From: Gammaproteobacteria bacterium
GTDB taxonomy: Bacteria > Pseudomonadota > Gammaproteobacteria > Steroidobacterales > Steroidobacteraceae
Reading direction: 5' to 3'
Assembly (NCBI GenBank): GCA_025359565.1
Contig: JANYFY010000011.1
Coordinates: 1 to 64,000, forward strand
DNA length: 64,000 bases
Position 1 is the first letter of the stretch, and each line of letters opens with the position of its first letter. This document shows positions 43,094 through 50,650 of the stretch, piece after piece. The notes below the pieces were generated by a model. That model searched no databases and was not told where the DNA came from. It saw nothing but the letters and a program-made list of their open reading frames with translations. Made by a program: the position numbers and the translations under genes.

Positions 43094-43798
43094 ATGTCAG
43101 AGTCGGAAGCTGAGTTTGATTTAGCCTCGCTCAATGACGAGGAACTCACCGAGCAGGTGCACGACGACCTCTACAACGGTCTTAAAGCCGAGGTCGAGGA
43201 AGCGACGCATATATTTTTAAAACGCGGTTGGTCGGCCGAGCGCGTGCTCAATGATGCTCTGGTCGAAGGCATGCGCATCGTCGGTATCGATTTTAGAGAC
43301 GGCATTTTATTTGTTCCTGAAGTACTCCTGGCTGCCAATTCAATGAAGGGTGGCATGGAAATTCTGCGGCCACTGTTAGCGGAAACCGGCGTCGAACCCA
43401 TCGGTAAAATTGTGATTGGCACGGTCAAGGGTGACATTCACGATATCGGTAAGAATTTGGTATCGATGATGCTGGAGGGCGCGGGATTTGAAGTGATCGA
43501 TCTCGGCATTAACAACGCCGTAGAAAAATATTTAGACGCCCTAGAAAAGCACAAACCCGATATCTTAGGGATGTCAGCCTTGCTCACCACGACCATGCCC
43601 TACATGAAAGTCGTGATCGACACTTTAAAGGAACGCGGTATTCGCGATAAGTTCATCGTACTGGTGGGCGGCGCGCCGCTCAACGAGGAATTTGGCAAAG
43701 CGGTAGGTGCTGACGCCTATTGTCGGGATGCCGCCGTCGCAGTGGAGACCGCCAAGGGATTGATCGCCGCGCGACGAGCGAGCGCGGCAGCTCACTAG
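43094..43798 (+). CDS. Cobalamin-binding corrinoid protein (MtbC/MttC-like)
   Basis: Codes for 234 residues from the third of three consecutive ATGs (43094), since GGGAG lies six bases before it; starts at 43058 or 43088 are possible. A helical cap (residues about 20-100) is followed by the B12-binding Rossmann domain with GDIHDIGKN, where His116 of the DxHxxG motif is the lower ligand of cobalt. GMSALLTTTMPYMK and VLVGGAPLNEEFG complete the signature. It shuttles methyl groups from the MttB-like enzyme to the pterin methyltransferase. Confidence 0.94.
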   Translation: MSESEAEFDLASLNDEELTEQVHDDLYNGLKAEVEEATHIFLKRGWSAERVLNDALVEGMRIVGIDFRDGILFVPEVLLAANSMKGGMEILRPLLAETGVEPIGKIVIGTVKGDIHDIGKNLVSMMLEGAGFEVIDLGINNAVEKYLDALEKHKPDILGMSALLTTTMPYMKVVIDTLKERGIRDKFIVLVGGAPLNEEFGKAVGADAYCRDAAVAVETAKGLIAARRASAAAH

Positions 43799-43807
43799 TG
43801 CATCGCC

Positions 43808-44437
43808 ATGGCGCAGACTTCCCCAGGGTTACTGGTGATCGCGTGCGGTGCCCTCGCCCACGAGATCATCGCGCTGCGACGCCTCAACCACTGGGATGCG
43901 CTCGACGTTCGTTGTTTGCCAGCTGAGTTGCATAATAGCCCAAAAAAAATACCCGGCGCCGTCCGCGAGCTGATCCGTAGCTCACGCCCTCAATACCGAA
44001 ATATATTTGTGGCCTATGCTGATTGCGGCACCGGTGGATTGCTCGATGTTGTGCTTCAAGAGGAAGGAGTGGAACGAATCCCTGGCGCGCATTGCTACGA
44101 ATTTTTTGCAACCGCCAAACTTTTTGCTGAGTTAGCCGACACCGAGCCGGGCACTTTTTATCTCACGGATTTTTTATTGCGTCATTTTGACCGATTAGTG
44201 ATTCGAGGACTAGGCCTTGACCGTCATCCTGAATTATTTTCAAACTACTTCGGTAATTATCGCAAGCTCGTATACTTAGCCCAAGTACTCAGCGTTGACT
44301 CTAGGGAGCAAGGCCGCGTTATTGCAGAGCGAATGGGCTTGAAATACGACTATGTCTACACCGGTTACGGTACGCTGGACAATTCCTTAAAGTCTGCCGT
44401 AACCCTTAAGGAACACACCCTCACATGGCATCACTAA
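43808..44437 (+). CDS. DUF1638 domain protein
   Basis: A 209-residue protein of the DUF1638 family. Features are a Cys-bearing start (VIACGALAHEI), HNSPKKIPGAVRELI, the DCGTGGLLD block and a LGLDRHPELF motif. The family occurs next to corrinoid methyltransferase operons in many bacteria, but its role is unknown; conserved Cys and His residues would allow metal or cobalamin handling. It starts 9 bases after the corrinoid protein gene and overlaps the next gene by 13 bases, so it is firmly part of this operon. Confidence 0.88.
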   Translation: MAQTSPGLLVIACGALAHEIIALRRLNHWDALDVRCLPAELHNSPKKIPGAVRELIRSSRPQYRNIFVAYADCGTGGLLDVVLQEEGVERIPGAHCYEFFATAKLFAELADTEPGTFYLTDFLLRHFDRLVIRGLGLDRHPELFSNYFGNYRKLVYLAQVLSVDSREQGRVIAERMGLKYDYVYTGYGTLDNSLKSAVTLKEHTLTWHH

Positions 44438-44772
44438 TTATTATTTCGTGGCGCGACATCCCCGCGCAGGTGATTGTCAAACGCGGTCGTGAAACCGCCA
44501 AGGTTCAGTTATCACAGCGTTTCCAAGAGGCAGTTGATCGTGCCGCTATGCGCGCAGGCAAGGGTAGCTCCGATGCATATCTTGCCGACTGGGCGCGCAG
44601 CGCCCCGGCCCCTTGCGGCGAGGATTTGCAAGCCGTCGCGACAGCTGAGGCCGCTCGGCTTGAGGCACAATATACCGATGCGGACCTTGAGCGTTTGATT
44701 CGTGCGAAAGGATTGAACGCTCCACCCGTGGCTGAGGGGCTGGCGGGCGCCGAGCCGCCCGAGGCCGCTTAA
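44425..44772 (+). CDS. Small 'virulence factor' family protein of the corrinoid operon
   Basis: A 115-residue protein matching the family oddly named virulence factor: LIIISWRDIPAQVIVKRGR near the start, then QRFQEAVDRAAMRAG and DAYLADWARS. The name is misleading; in corrinoid/MTHFR operons like this one it recurs between DUF1638 and the MTHFR genes, so a role in methyl transfer or enzyme assembly is more likely. The tail is acidic and Ala/Glu-rich. It overlaps the preceding gene and ends one base before the next. Confidence 0.82.
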   Translation: MASLIIISWRDIPAQVIVKRGRETAKVQLSQRFQEAVDRAAMRAGKGSSDAYLADWARSAPAPCGEDLQAVATAEAARLEAQYTDADLERLIRAKGLNAPPVAEGLAGAEPPEAA

Positions 44773-44773
44773 A

Positions 44774-45244
44774 ATGTACGCGATCAGGCAATGGTCGGTG
44801 CGACATGCGCGCGGCTTGAACACGTTTTATAGCCATTTTGAATCATTGCTACTACGGCTGAACGGCGTTTTTCGCGGGTTAGGCTATGAACGCATTGAGC
44901 GACCCGTAGCAGTGATCGAAAAAGCCGTCAAGGGCTTGTTGTTCGACTGCAAAATGTGCGGTCAATGCGTACTCAGCTCTACCGGAATGTCCTGTCCCAT
45001 GAATTGCCCAAAGACCTTGCGCAATGGACCTTGTGGCGGCGTGCGCGCGGATGGTAATTGCGAAGTTAAACCCGATATGAGGTGCGTATGGGTGGAGGCG
45101 TATCACGGTAGCGCAAAAATCCCCGGTGGCGTAGCAGCAATGAGACAGGTGCAATTCGCGGTGGATCAGCGCCTACAGGGCCGTTCGTCCTGGCTACGCG
45201 TTACGCGCGAGAAGAGCGGTACCCCCGCAACAAACGGCTCTTAA
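44774..45244 (+). CDS. MetV-like protein (methylene-THF reductase C-terminal domain, stand-alone)
   Basis: Codes for 156 residues. The heart is an eight-cysteine block (about residues 56-98: CKMCGQC, MSCPMNC, NGPCGG, GNC, MRC), the MTHFR_C domain. In acetogens this domain is the MetV subunit, which pairs with MetF and binds metal. Its stop is followed at once by the start of a MetF-like gene, so a MetVF-type complex is likely. Such complexes can work without NAD(P)H as the direct partner, which fits running in the oxidising direction. The metal (zinc or Fe-S) cannot be told. Confidence 0.85.
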   Translation: MYAIRQWSVRHARGLNTFYSHFESLLLRLNGVFRGLGYERIERPVAVIEKAVKGLLFDCKMCGQCVLSSTGMSCPMNCPKTLRNGPCGGVRADGNCEVKPDMRCVWVEAYHGSAKIPGGVAAMRQVQFAVDQRLQGRSSWLRVTREKSGTPATNGS

Positions 45245-46282
45245 GTGAAATTCGAAGACGAACCCGTACCCGGTTATCCTCTGCCCATTCTCCCCGGCCA
45301 TACATCCCCGGGACGTTTCGAGCGAGTGTTGCGTGCGGGTGGTTTCGCAGTGACCACTGAGCTTGCTCCGCCGGATTCGGCTGATCCGGAGGAAGTCTAT
45401 AAACGCGTTCGTGTGTTTGACGGATATGTCGATGCGATTAATGCGACCGATGGCAGCGGCGCAAATTGCCATATGTCGAGTCTGGCGGTATGCGCTTTAC
45501 TAACCCGCATCGGCTACGCGCCCATTATGCAAATCTCTTGCCGCGATAAAAACCGTATCGCGATCCAAGGCGATATCTTGGGAGGAGCTGCGATGGGGGT
45601 CTGCAATATGCTGTGCCTGACCGGCGATGGCGTACAGGCCGGCGATCATCCGCAGGCTAAGGCAGTATTCGATCTCGACTGCGTATCCTTACTAGATATG
45701 GCTCGTACGATGCGCGATGAGAGTCATTTCCAAAGTGGTCGAAAAATATCCTATGCACCGCGCGTGTTTTTTGGCGCAGCTGAAAATCCGTCTGGACTCC
45801 CGCATGAATGGCGCGCGCAGCGCCTGGCGAAGAAAATTGTGGCGGGGGCGCAGTTCATCCAAACGCAATATGTCTATGATTTACCGTTACTGGTTGAGTT
45901 TATGGATCAGGTCGAGGCACTCGGACTATTGGGTAAAATTTACCTGTTGATCGGGGTGGGTCCTTTGCGGTCAGCCAAAACCGCTGAGTGGATGCGTAAA
46001 AATGTGCCCGGCATGCATGTGCCCGATGCGATTATTGCGCGGTTAAGTGGTGCGAAAGATCAAGCACTCGAGGGTCGTAAAATCTGTATTGAGCTAATTC
46101 AAGCCATTCGTGAAATCCGCGGGATCAGCGGAGTGCATATTATGGCGTATCGCCAGGAAGAATCCGTGGCCGACATTGTGGATCGATCTGGCGTTCTCCA
46201 AGGTCGCGCTCCCTGGTACCCTACGCGTGACGGAGCAGCATTACGCGACGTCATCGCTTCACCGAACAGGATCGCATCATGA
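45245..46282 (+). CDS. Methylenetetrahydrofolate reductase (MetF-like)
   Basis: A 345-residue MTHFR barrel. Marks include VTTELAPPDSADPEEVYKR at the start, MQISCRDKNRIAIQGDILGGAAMGVCNMLCLTGD-type folate region (ISCRDKNR; NMLCLTGDG) and AGAQFIQTQYVYD. It starts with GTG directly after the MetV-like stop. In this operon it probably oxidises methyl-THF to methylene-THF, the reverse of its biosynthetic role, feeding one-carbon oxidation. The electron acceptor is unknown. Its stop overlaps the next start by four bases. Confidence 0.9.
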   Translation: MKFEDEPVPGYPLPILPGHTSPGRFERVLRAGGFAVTTELAPPDSADPEEVYKRVRVFDGYVDAINATDGSGANCHMSSLAVCALLTRIGYAPIMQISCRDKNRIAIQGDILGGAAMGVCNMLCLTGDGVQAGDHPQAKAVFDLDCVSLLDMARTMRDESHFQSGRKISYAPRVFFGAAENPSGLPHEWRAQRLAKKIVAGAQFIQTQYVYDLPLLVEFMDQVEALGLLGKIYLLIGVGPLRSAKTAEWMRKNVPGMHVPDAIIARLSGAKDQALEGRKICIELIQAIREIRGISGVHIMAYRQEESVADIVDRSGVLQGRAPWYPTRDGAALRDVIASPNRIAS

Positions 46283-47196
46283 CCGACACCATTATTAGTT
46301 CTGCCACCAAAGAAGTGGTTATTGGTTTTAATCGACCCTTTGTCATTATTGGTGAACGAATTAATCCCACCGGACGCAAGATTTTAGCGGCCGAAATGGC
46401 GGCGGGAGACTTTACTCGTGTGGAAGCGGACGCGCGCGCCCAAGTCGAAGCGGGCGCTCATATGTTGGACGTCAACGCGGGCATCCCTCTTGCGGATGAA
46501 CCTGCGATCCTGGCGCGTGCCATCCAGTTAGTACAGTCAATTACTGATGTCCCGTTGTGTATTGATTCATCTATTGTGGAAGCACTCGCAGCGGGTCTTG
46601 CCGTGTACAAAGGCAAGCCATTGGTGAACTCCGTGACCGGCGAAGATGAGCGATTGGAAATCGTACTTCCCTTGGTGAAAAAATATGGGGCCGCTGTGAT
46701 TGCGATCTCAAACGACGAGACCGGCATTTCTGAAGACCCGGATGTGCGGTTTGCCGTCGCTAAAAAAATTGTCGAGCGAGCCATGGATTATGGTATTCCG
46801 GCTAGCGACGTGGTGGTCGACCCCTTGGTCATGCCGATCGGCGCGATTAACAAAGCGGGTGTGCAAGTGATGCGTTTGGTACATCGATTACGCACCGAGC
46901 TTAAAGTGAATACTTCCTGTGGCGCCTCCAACGTAAGCTTCGGTTTACCCAATCGCGATGGCATTAATAGCGCGTTTCTGACCATGGCCATGGGTGCAGG
47001 CCTTACTTCGGCCATTACTAATCCCCTGCATGTGGAAGTCGTGAAAGCCTGTATGGGTGCGGATGTGATGTTAGGACATGATCCGGACTGTGCGCGTTGG
47101 ATTCGACGCTTTCGCGACGTTCCCCCGCCGGGGACCGGCGCTCCGGGAGAGCCGCGGGGTCGGCGCGAAGGTGGGCATCGTAAGCGTCCCGCTTGA
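46279..47196 (+). CDS. Methyl-THF:corrinoid methyltransferase (pterin-binding)
   Basis: A 305-residue pterin-binding TIM barrel of the AcsE/MtvA/MtgA type: PFVIIGERINPTGR, MLDVNAGIPLADEP, CIDSSIVEAL, LVNSVTGEDE, AVIAISNDETGI and VDPLVMPIG, and NTSCGASNVSFGLPNR. It moves the methyl group from the corrinoid protein to THF. The C-terminus turns into a Gly/Arg/Pro-rich basic tail. The start overlaps the MetF gene (ATGA). The order corrinoid protein - MetVF - this enzyme - activator makes a full methyl-to-THF route. Confidence 0.93.
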   Translation: MTDTIISSATKEVVIGFNRPFVIIGERINPTGRKILAAEMAAGDFTRVEADARAQVEAGAHMLDVNAGIPLADEPAILARAIQLVQSITDVPLCIDSSIVEALAAGLAVYKGKPLVNSVTGEDERLEIVLPLVKKYGAAVIAISNDETGISEDPDVRFAVAKKIVERAMDYGIPASDVVVDPLVMPIGAINKAGVQVMRLVHRLRTELKVNTSCGASNVSFGLPNRDGINSAFLTMAMGAGLTSAITNPLHVEVVKACMGADVMLGHDPDCARWIRRFRDVPPPGTGAPGEPRGRREGGHRKRPA

Positions 47197-47224
47197 AACG
47201 GGTGATCCGCGAGAAGGCCTATCC

Positions 47225-49231
47225 ATGAGCAATCGTGATCCTTTGGTGGTTTTTACCCCCTCCGGTAAGCGAGGGCATTTTGCGGTGGGCACGCCCTTGC
47301 TACAGGCCGCACGCAGTCTTGGGGTAGACATTGATTCGGTGTGTGGCGGACGGGGTTTATGCGGACGATGCCAAGTGTTAGTCGCCGAGGGTGAGTTTGC
47401 AAAACACGGTGTGAGTTCATCGAACGCGAGTTTATCGGCGTTGAGTGAACCGGAAATTCGCTTCTCAAAGCGTGCGCCCCTCGCCGCTGGTCGACGCCTA
47501 TCATGCTCGGCCCGCGTTGAAACAGATGTGGTCATCGACGTACCGGCCAGCAGTCAAGTTCATCGTCAAATCGTGCGTAAAGAAGCTGATGCGCGTGCCA
47601 TAGAATTAAATCCAGTGGTGCGATTGCACTATGTGCAGGTTAAAGAGCCGGATATGCATGATCCATCCGGCGATTTACGACGCTTGTACGATGCGCTGGA
47701 AACCGAGTGGGAATTAAAAGGTCTCGCGGTAGATCTTGCGGTATTGCAGATATTACAACCCGTGTTACGCGCAGGTAACTGGCAAGTCACGGTCGCAGTG
47801 CACGCGGCGAAGCAAATCATTGGTGTCTGGGCAGGTTTACACGAACGAGCTTTTGGGCTTGCGGTCGATGTTGGCTCGACTACTATCGCGGCCCATCTGT
47901 GTGATCTAGTCAGCGGCGATGTGGTCGCCTCCTCAGGCGTCATGAATCCCCAGATTCGTTTTGGCGAAGATCTCATGAGTCGCGTGTCTTACTCCATGAT
48001 GAATCCGGGTGGCGCGGCGTTGATGACCGTTGCGGTGCGCGAAGCCCTGTGTGGGCTTGCGGCCGATGTGGCGCGCATTGCCGGCGTATCTCACGAAGAT
48101 ATTCTGGAGGCGACTTTGGTCGGCAATCCCATCATGCATCATCTGTTACTGGGCATTGACCCGGTTGAGCTGGGGGGAGCGCCCTTTGCACTTGCCACGG
48201 ATCATTCGCTCACGCTGCGCGCCAATGTTATTGATTTTAAATTGCATCGAAACGCGCGTATTTATGTACTGCCCTGTATTGCGGGACATGTAGGAGCTGA
48301 CGCTGCGGGTATGGTGCTCTCGGAACGTCCCGACCTAAGCGATGAAATGACTTTGTTGGTCGATGTAGGCACTAACGCTGAAATCATTTTAGGAAATAGC
48401 CAACGCTTAGTCGCGTGCTCCAGTCCTACAGGTCCTGCATTTGAAGGAGCTCAGATTAGTTGTGGTCAGCGAGCCGCGCCTGGGGCCATAGAGCGTGTGC
48501 GCATCAGCCGAGAAACATTAGAGCCGCGTTTTAAAATCATAGGATCGGATCTGTGGTCCGACGAGCCTGGATTTGATGAAGTCGCCGCCGTTACCGGTAT
48601 TACGGGCGTTTGCGGCTCTGGCATCATCGAAATCATTGCGGAAATGTATCTCGCCGGAATCATCAATCAAGACGGTGTGCTCGACGGCAGACTTGCTGCC
48701 CGATCACCGCGAATCATAGAAAACGGTCGAACCTTCGCTTATCTTTTGCATCAGGGCACGGTGGAAATGAAAATCACCCAGAATGACGTGCGCGCGATTC
48801 AACTGGCGAAGGCTGCGTTATATGCGGGTGTAGCGCTATTGATGGAACGGCTCGCCATCGATCATGTGGATCGTATTCGTTTAGCGGGGGCTTTTGGCAG
48901 TCACATTGATGTGAAGTACGCCATCGTTTTAGGGATGGTGCCGGATTGTGACCTCACCCAGGTACGTTCCGCGGGCAACGCGGCAGGTACCGGTGCTCGT
49001 ATCGCGCTGCTGGATTCCACGTCGCGGAGTGTTATAGAAGACCTGGTGCGGCGTATCGAGAAAGTCGAAACTGCTATTGAGCCGCGCTTTCAGCAGCTGT
49101 TTATCGAAGCGATGGCTATACCGCATAAGACCGCCGACTATTCCCACTTGCGTAAGGTGGTTGACCTGCCCGCGCGCAAAGAGTCCACCAGTCAAACTGA
49201 GACGCGCGGACGACGACCGCGGAGGTCGTGA
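47225..49231 (+). CDS. Corrinoid activation ATPase with 2Fe-2S domain (RACo/RamA-like, DUF4445)
   Basis: Codes for 668 residues from the ATG at 47225, supported by GAAGG at 8 bases; the longer open frame upstream overlaps the preceding gene and is not family-like. An N-terminal plant-type ferredoxin domain has Cys40, Cys46, Cys49 and Cys94 for a 2Fe-2S cluster. The rest is the ASKHA-type ATPase with LAVDVGSTTIAAHL, LLVDVGTNAEIIL and the IRLAGAFGSHID block. It reduces inactive Co(II) corrinoid back to Co(I). Its presence in a probably aerobic organism matters because oxygen inactivates corrinoids often. Confidence 0.93.
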   Translation: MSNRDPLVVFTPSGKRGHFAVGTPLLQAARSLGVDIDSVCGGRGLCGRCQVLVAEGEFAKHGVSSSNASLSALSEPEIRFSKRAPLAAGRRLSCSARVETDVVIDVPASSQVHRQIVRKEADARAIELNPVVRLHYVQVKEPDMHDPSGDLRRLYDALETEWELKGLAVDLAVLQILQPVLRAGNWQVTVAVHAAKQIIGVWAGLHERAFGLAVDVGSTTIAAHLCDLVSGDVVASSGVMNPQIRFGEDLMSRVSYSMMNPGGAALMTVAVREALCGLAADVARIAGVSHEDILEATLVGNPIMHHLLLGIDPVELGGAPFALATDHSLTLRANVIDFKLHRNARIYVLPCIAGHVGADAAGMVLSERPDLSDEMTLLVDVGTNAEIILGNSQRLVACSSPTGPAFEGAQISCGQRAAPGAIERVRISRETLEPRFKIIGSDLWSDEPGFDEVAAVTGITGVCGSGIIEIIAEMYLAGIINQDGVLDGRLAARSPRIIENGRTFAYLLHQGTVEMKITQNDVRAIQLAKAALYAGVALLMERLAIDHVDRIRLAGAFGSHIDVKYAIVLGMVPDCDLTQVRSAGNAAGTGARIALLDSTSRSVIEDLVRRIEKVETAIEPRFQQLFIEAMAIPHKTADYSHLRKVVDLPARKESTSQTETRGRRPRRS

Positions 49232-50589
49232 TGAAGCACCTGCTCATGCATCGCCTCGCGGGTTGCATTTTAGCCATCGCTTGGGGACTCGCGACGCCTA
49301 TGGGTGCTTTTGCAGTTCCCATCAACCAACTTAGCCCTTCCGCCCGCCCTTCCGCTCGCCCACCCGCGCACGCGCACGCGTCCGCCTCGGCGACAGCGAC
49401 TATTTCGCATGTATTTATTATCGTGCTTGAAAATGAAGGGTTTGAAAAGACGTTTGGGCCTCACTCGGAAGCACCCTATTTGTCGACCACATTGACTCAG
49501 CAAGGGGTTTTACTAGCTCAATATTTCGGCACGAGCCATGCCAGTCTCGGCAATTACACCGCAATGATGAGTGGCCAAGGCGCAACCCCGCAGATTCGAG
49601 ATGATTGTGAGGTTTTTGAAGACTTTGTAACAACTGGGCCATCGCAAGACGGACAAGCCGTAGGTCATGGCTGCGTCTATCCCGCCTCCACCAGGACCTT
49701 GGTGGATCAACTAGAAGCGAGAAATTTGACCTGGCGTGGCTATATGGAAGATATGGGGAACGATGCGAGTCGTGAAGCCTCGACCTGCGCTCACCCGACG
49801 ATTGGGTTAAAAGATTTGACTCAAGGAGCCGAAAAACCCTCAGCTGCGGTGCCCGCGGGCGATCAATATGCGGCGCGGCATAATCCTTTTAACTATTTTC
49901 ATTCAATTATTGATTCACCTACCTGCCAAACAAACGTCGTTAATCTCAAACTTTTACCGCAAGCGCTTAAATCCGTACAAACCACACCCAACCTGGTCTT
50001 TATCACGCCCAATCTTTGCAATGATGGCCATGACGAGCCCTGCGTCGACGGTGCACCCGGCGGATTGGTATCGGCCGATTTGTTTTTAAAAAAATGGGTG
50101 CCCATGATTCAGGCTTCACCCGCCTACCGCAATGGCTTGTTGATTATTATGTTTGACGAGGGCGACTCGACTGCTACCTCCACCGCTGAGGGAACTATCA
50201 CTACTTATGCCGGTAAAACCTGCTGCTCAGAACAACCGGGTCCGAACCTGACCCTATTTCCGCAGTCGGAAAAATTTGGCCGCGAGACTTACAATTTTCA
50301 GGACTTTGGCGGAGACCGAACGGGCGCGGTATTGCTATCGCCCCTGTTGGAACCGGGACAGGTGTCAAACACTCCGTTCAATCATTATTCGCTCCTGAAA
50401 ACTCTGGAAGATATTTTTCAAACTGAGAGTTACTTAGGATTCGCGGCGCAGCCAGGGCTGGTGGGATTCTTCGGCTGTACGCGCGCGGATATTGTCACTA
50501 AAAACGACAAATCCTGGTTGGGTGGGTGTGCCACGCGCCGCAACTGTTGTCCCAATACAACATCGAACTTGACAGGGACACGCCGGTAG
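49228..50589 (+). CDS. Secreted phosphoesterase / acid phosphatase (PF04185-like)
   Basis: Codes for 453 residues with a signal peptide (about 1-30) followed by a low-complexity Ser/Ala/Pro/His linker (SARPSARPPAHAHASASA). The catalytic domain begins ISHVFIIVLENEGFEKTFG, like phospholipase C and acid phosphatase proteins of the alkaline-phosphatase superfamily; further blocks are GTSHASLGNYTAMMSGQ (metal ligands) and LIIMFDEGD. The start overlaps the activator gene by four bases, so it is in the operon. A secreted phosphatase here suggests that the natural substrate may arrive as a phosphoester, for example a phosphocholine-type compound; this is inference. Confidence 0.87.
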   Translation: MMKHLLMHRLAGCILAIAWGLATPMGAFAVPINQLSPSARPSARPPAHAHASASATATISHVFIIVLENEGFEKTFGPHSEAPYLSTTLTQQGVLLAQYFGTSHASLGNYTAMMSGQGATPQIRDDCEVFEDFVTTGPSQDGQAVGHGCVYPASTRTLVDQLEARNLTWRGYMEDMGNDASREASTCAHPTIGLKDLTQGAEKPSAAVPAGDQYAARHNPFNYFHSIIDSPTCQTNVVNLKLLPQALKSVQTTPNLVFITPNLCNDGHDEPCVDGAPGGLVSADLFLKKWVPMIQASPAYRNGLLIIMFDEGDSTATSTAEGTITTYAGKTCCSEQPGPNLTLFPQSEKFGRETYNFQDFGGDRTGAVLLSPLLEPGQVSNTPFNHYSLLKTLEDIFQTESYLGFAAQPGLVGFFGCTRADIVTKNDKSWLGGCATRRNCCPNTTSNLTGTRR

Positions 50590-50650
50590 AGTCAGCATGA
50601 CAGATTGATTTGGCCGTTGGCCATGTTTGGGGAATAAATAGGATGAAACA

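Noticed and set aside
47078-47224. Extended N-terminus of the corrinoid activator
   Set aside because: The segment overlaps the preceding methyltransferase gene in another frame; the ferredoxin domain starts after the ATG at 47225, which has a ribosome site.
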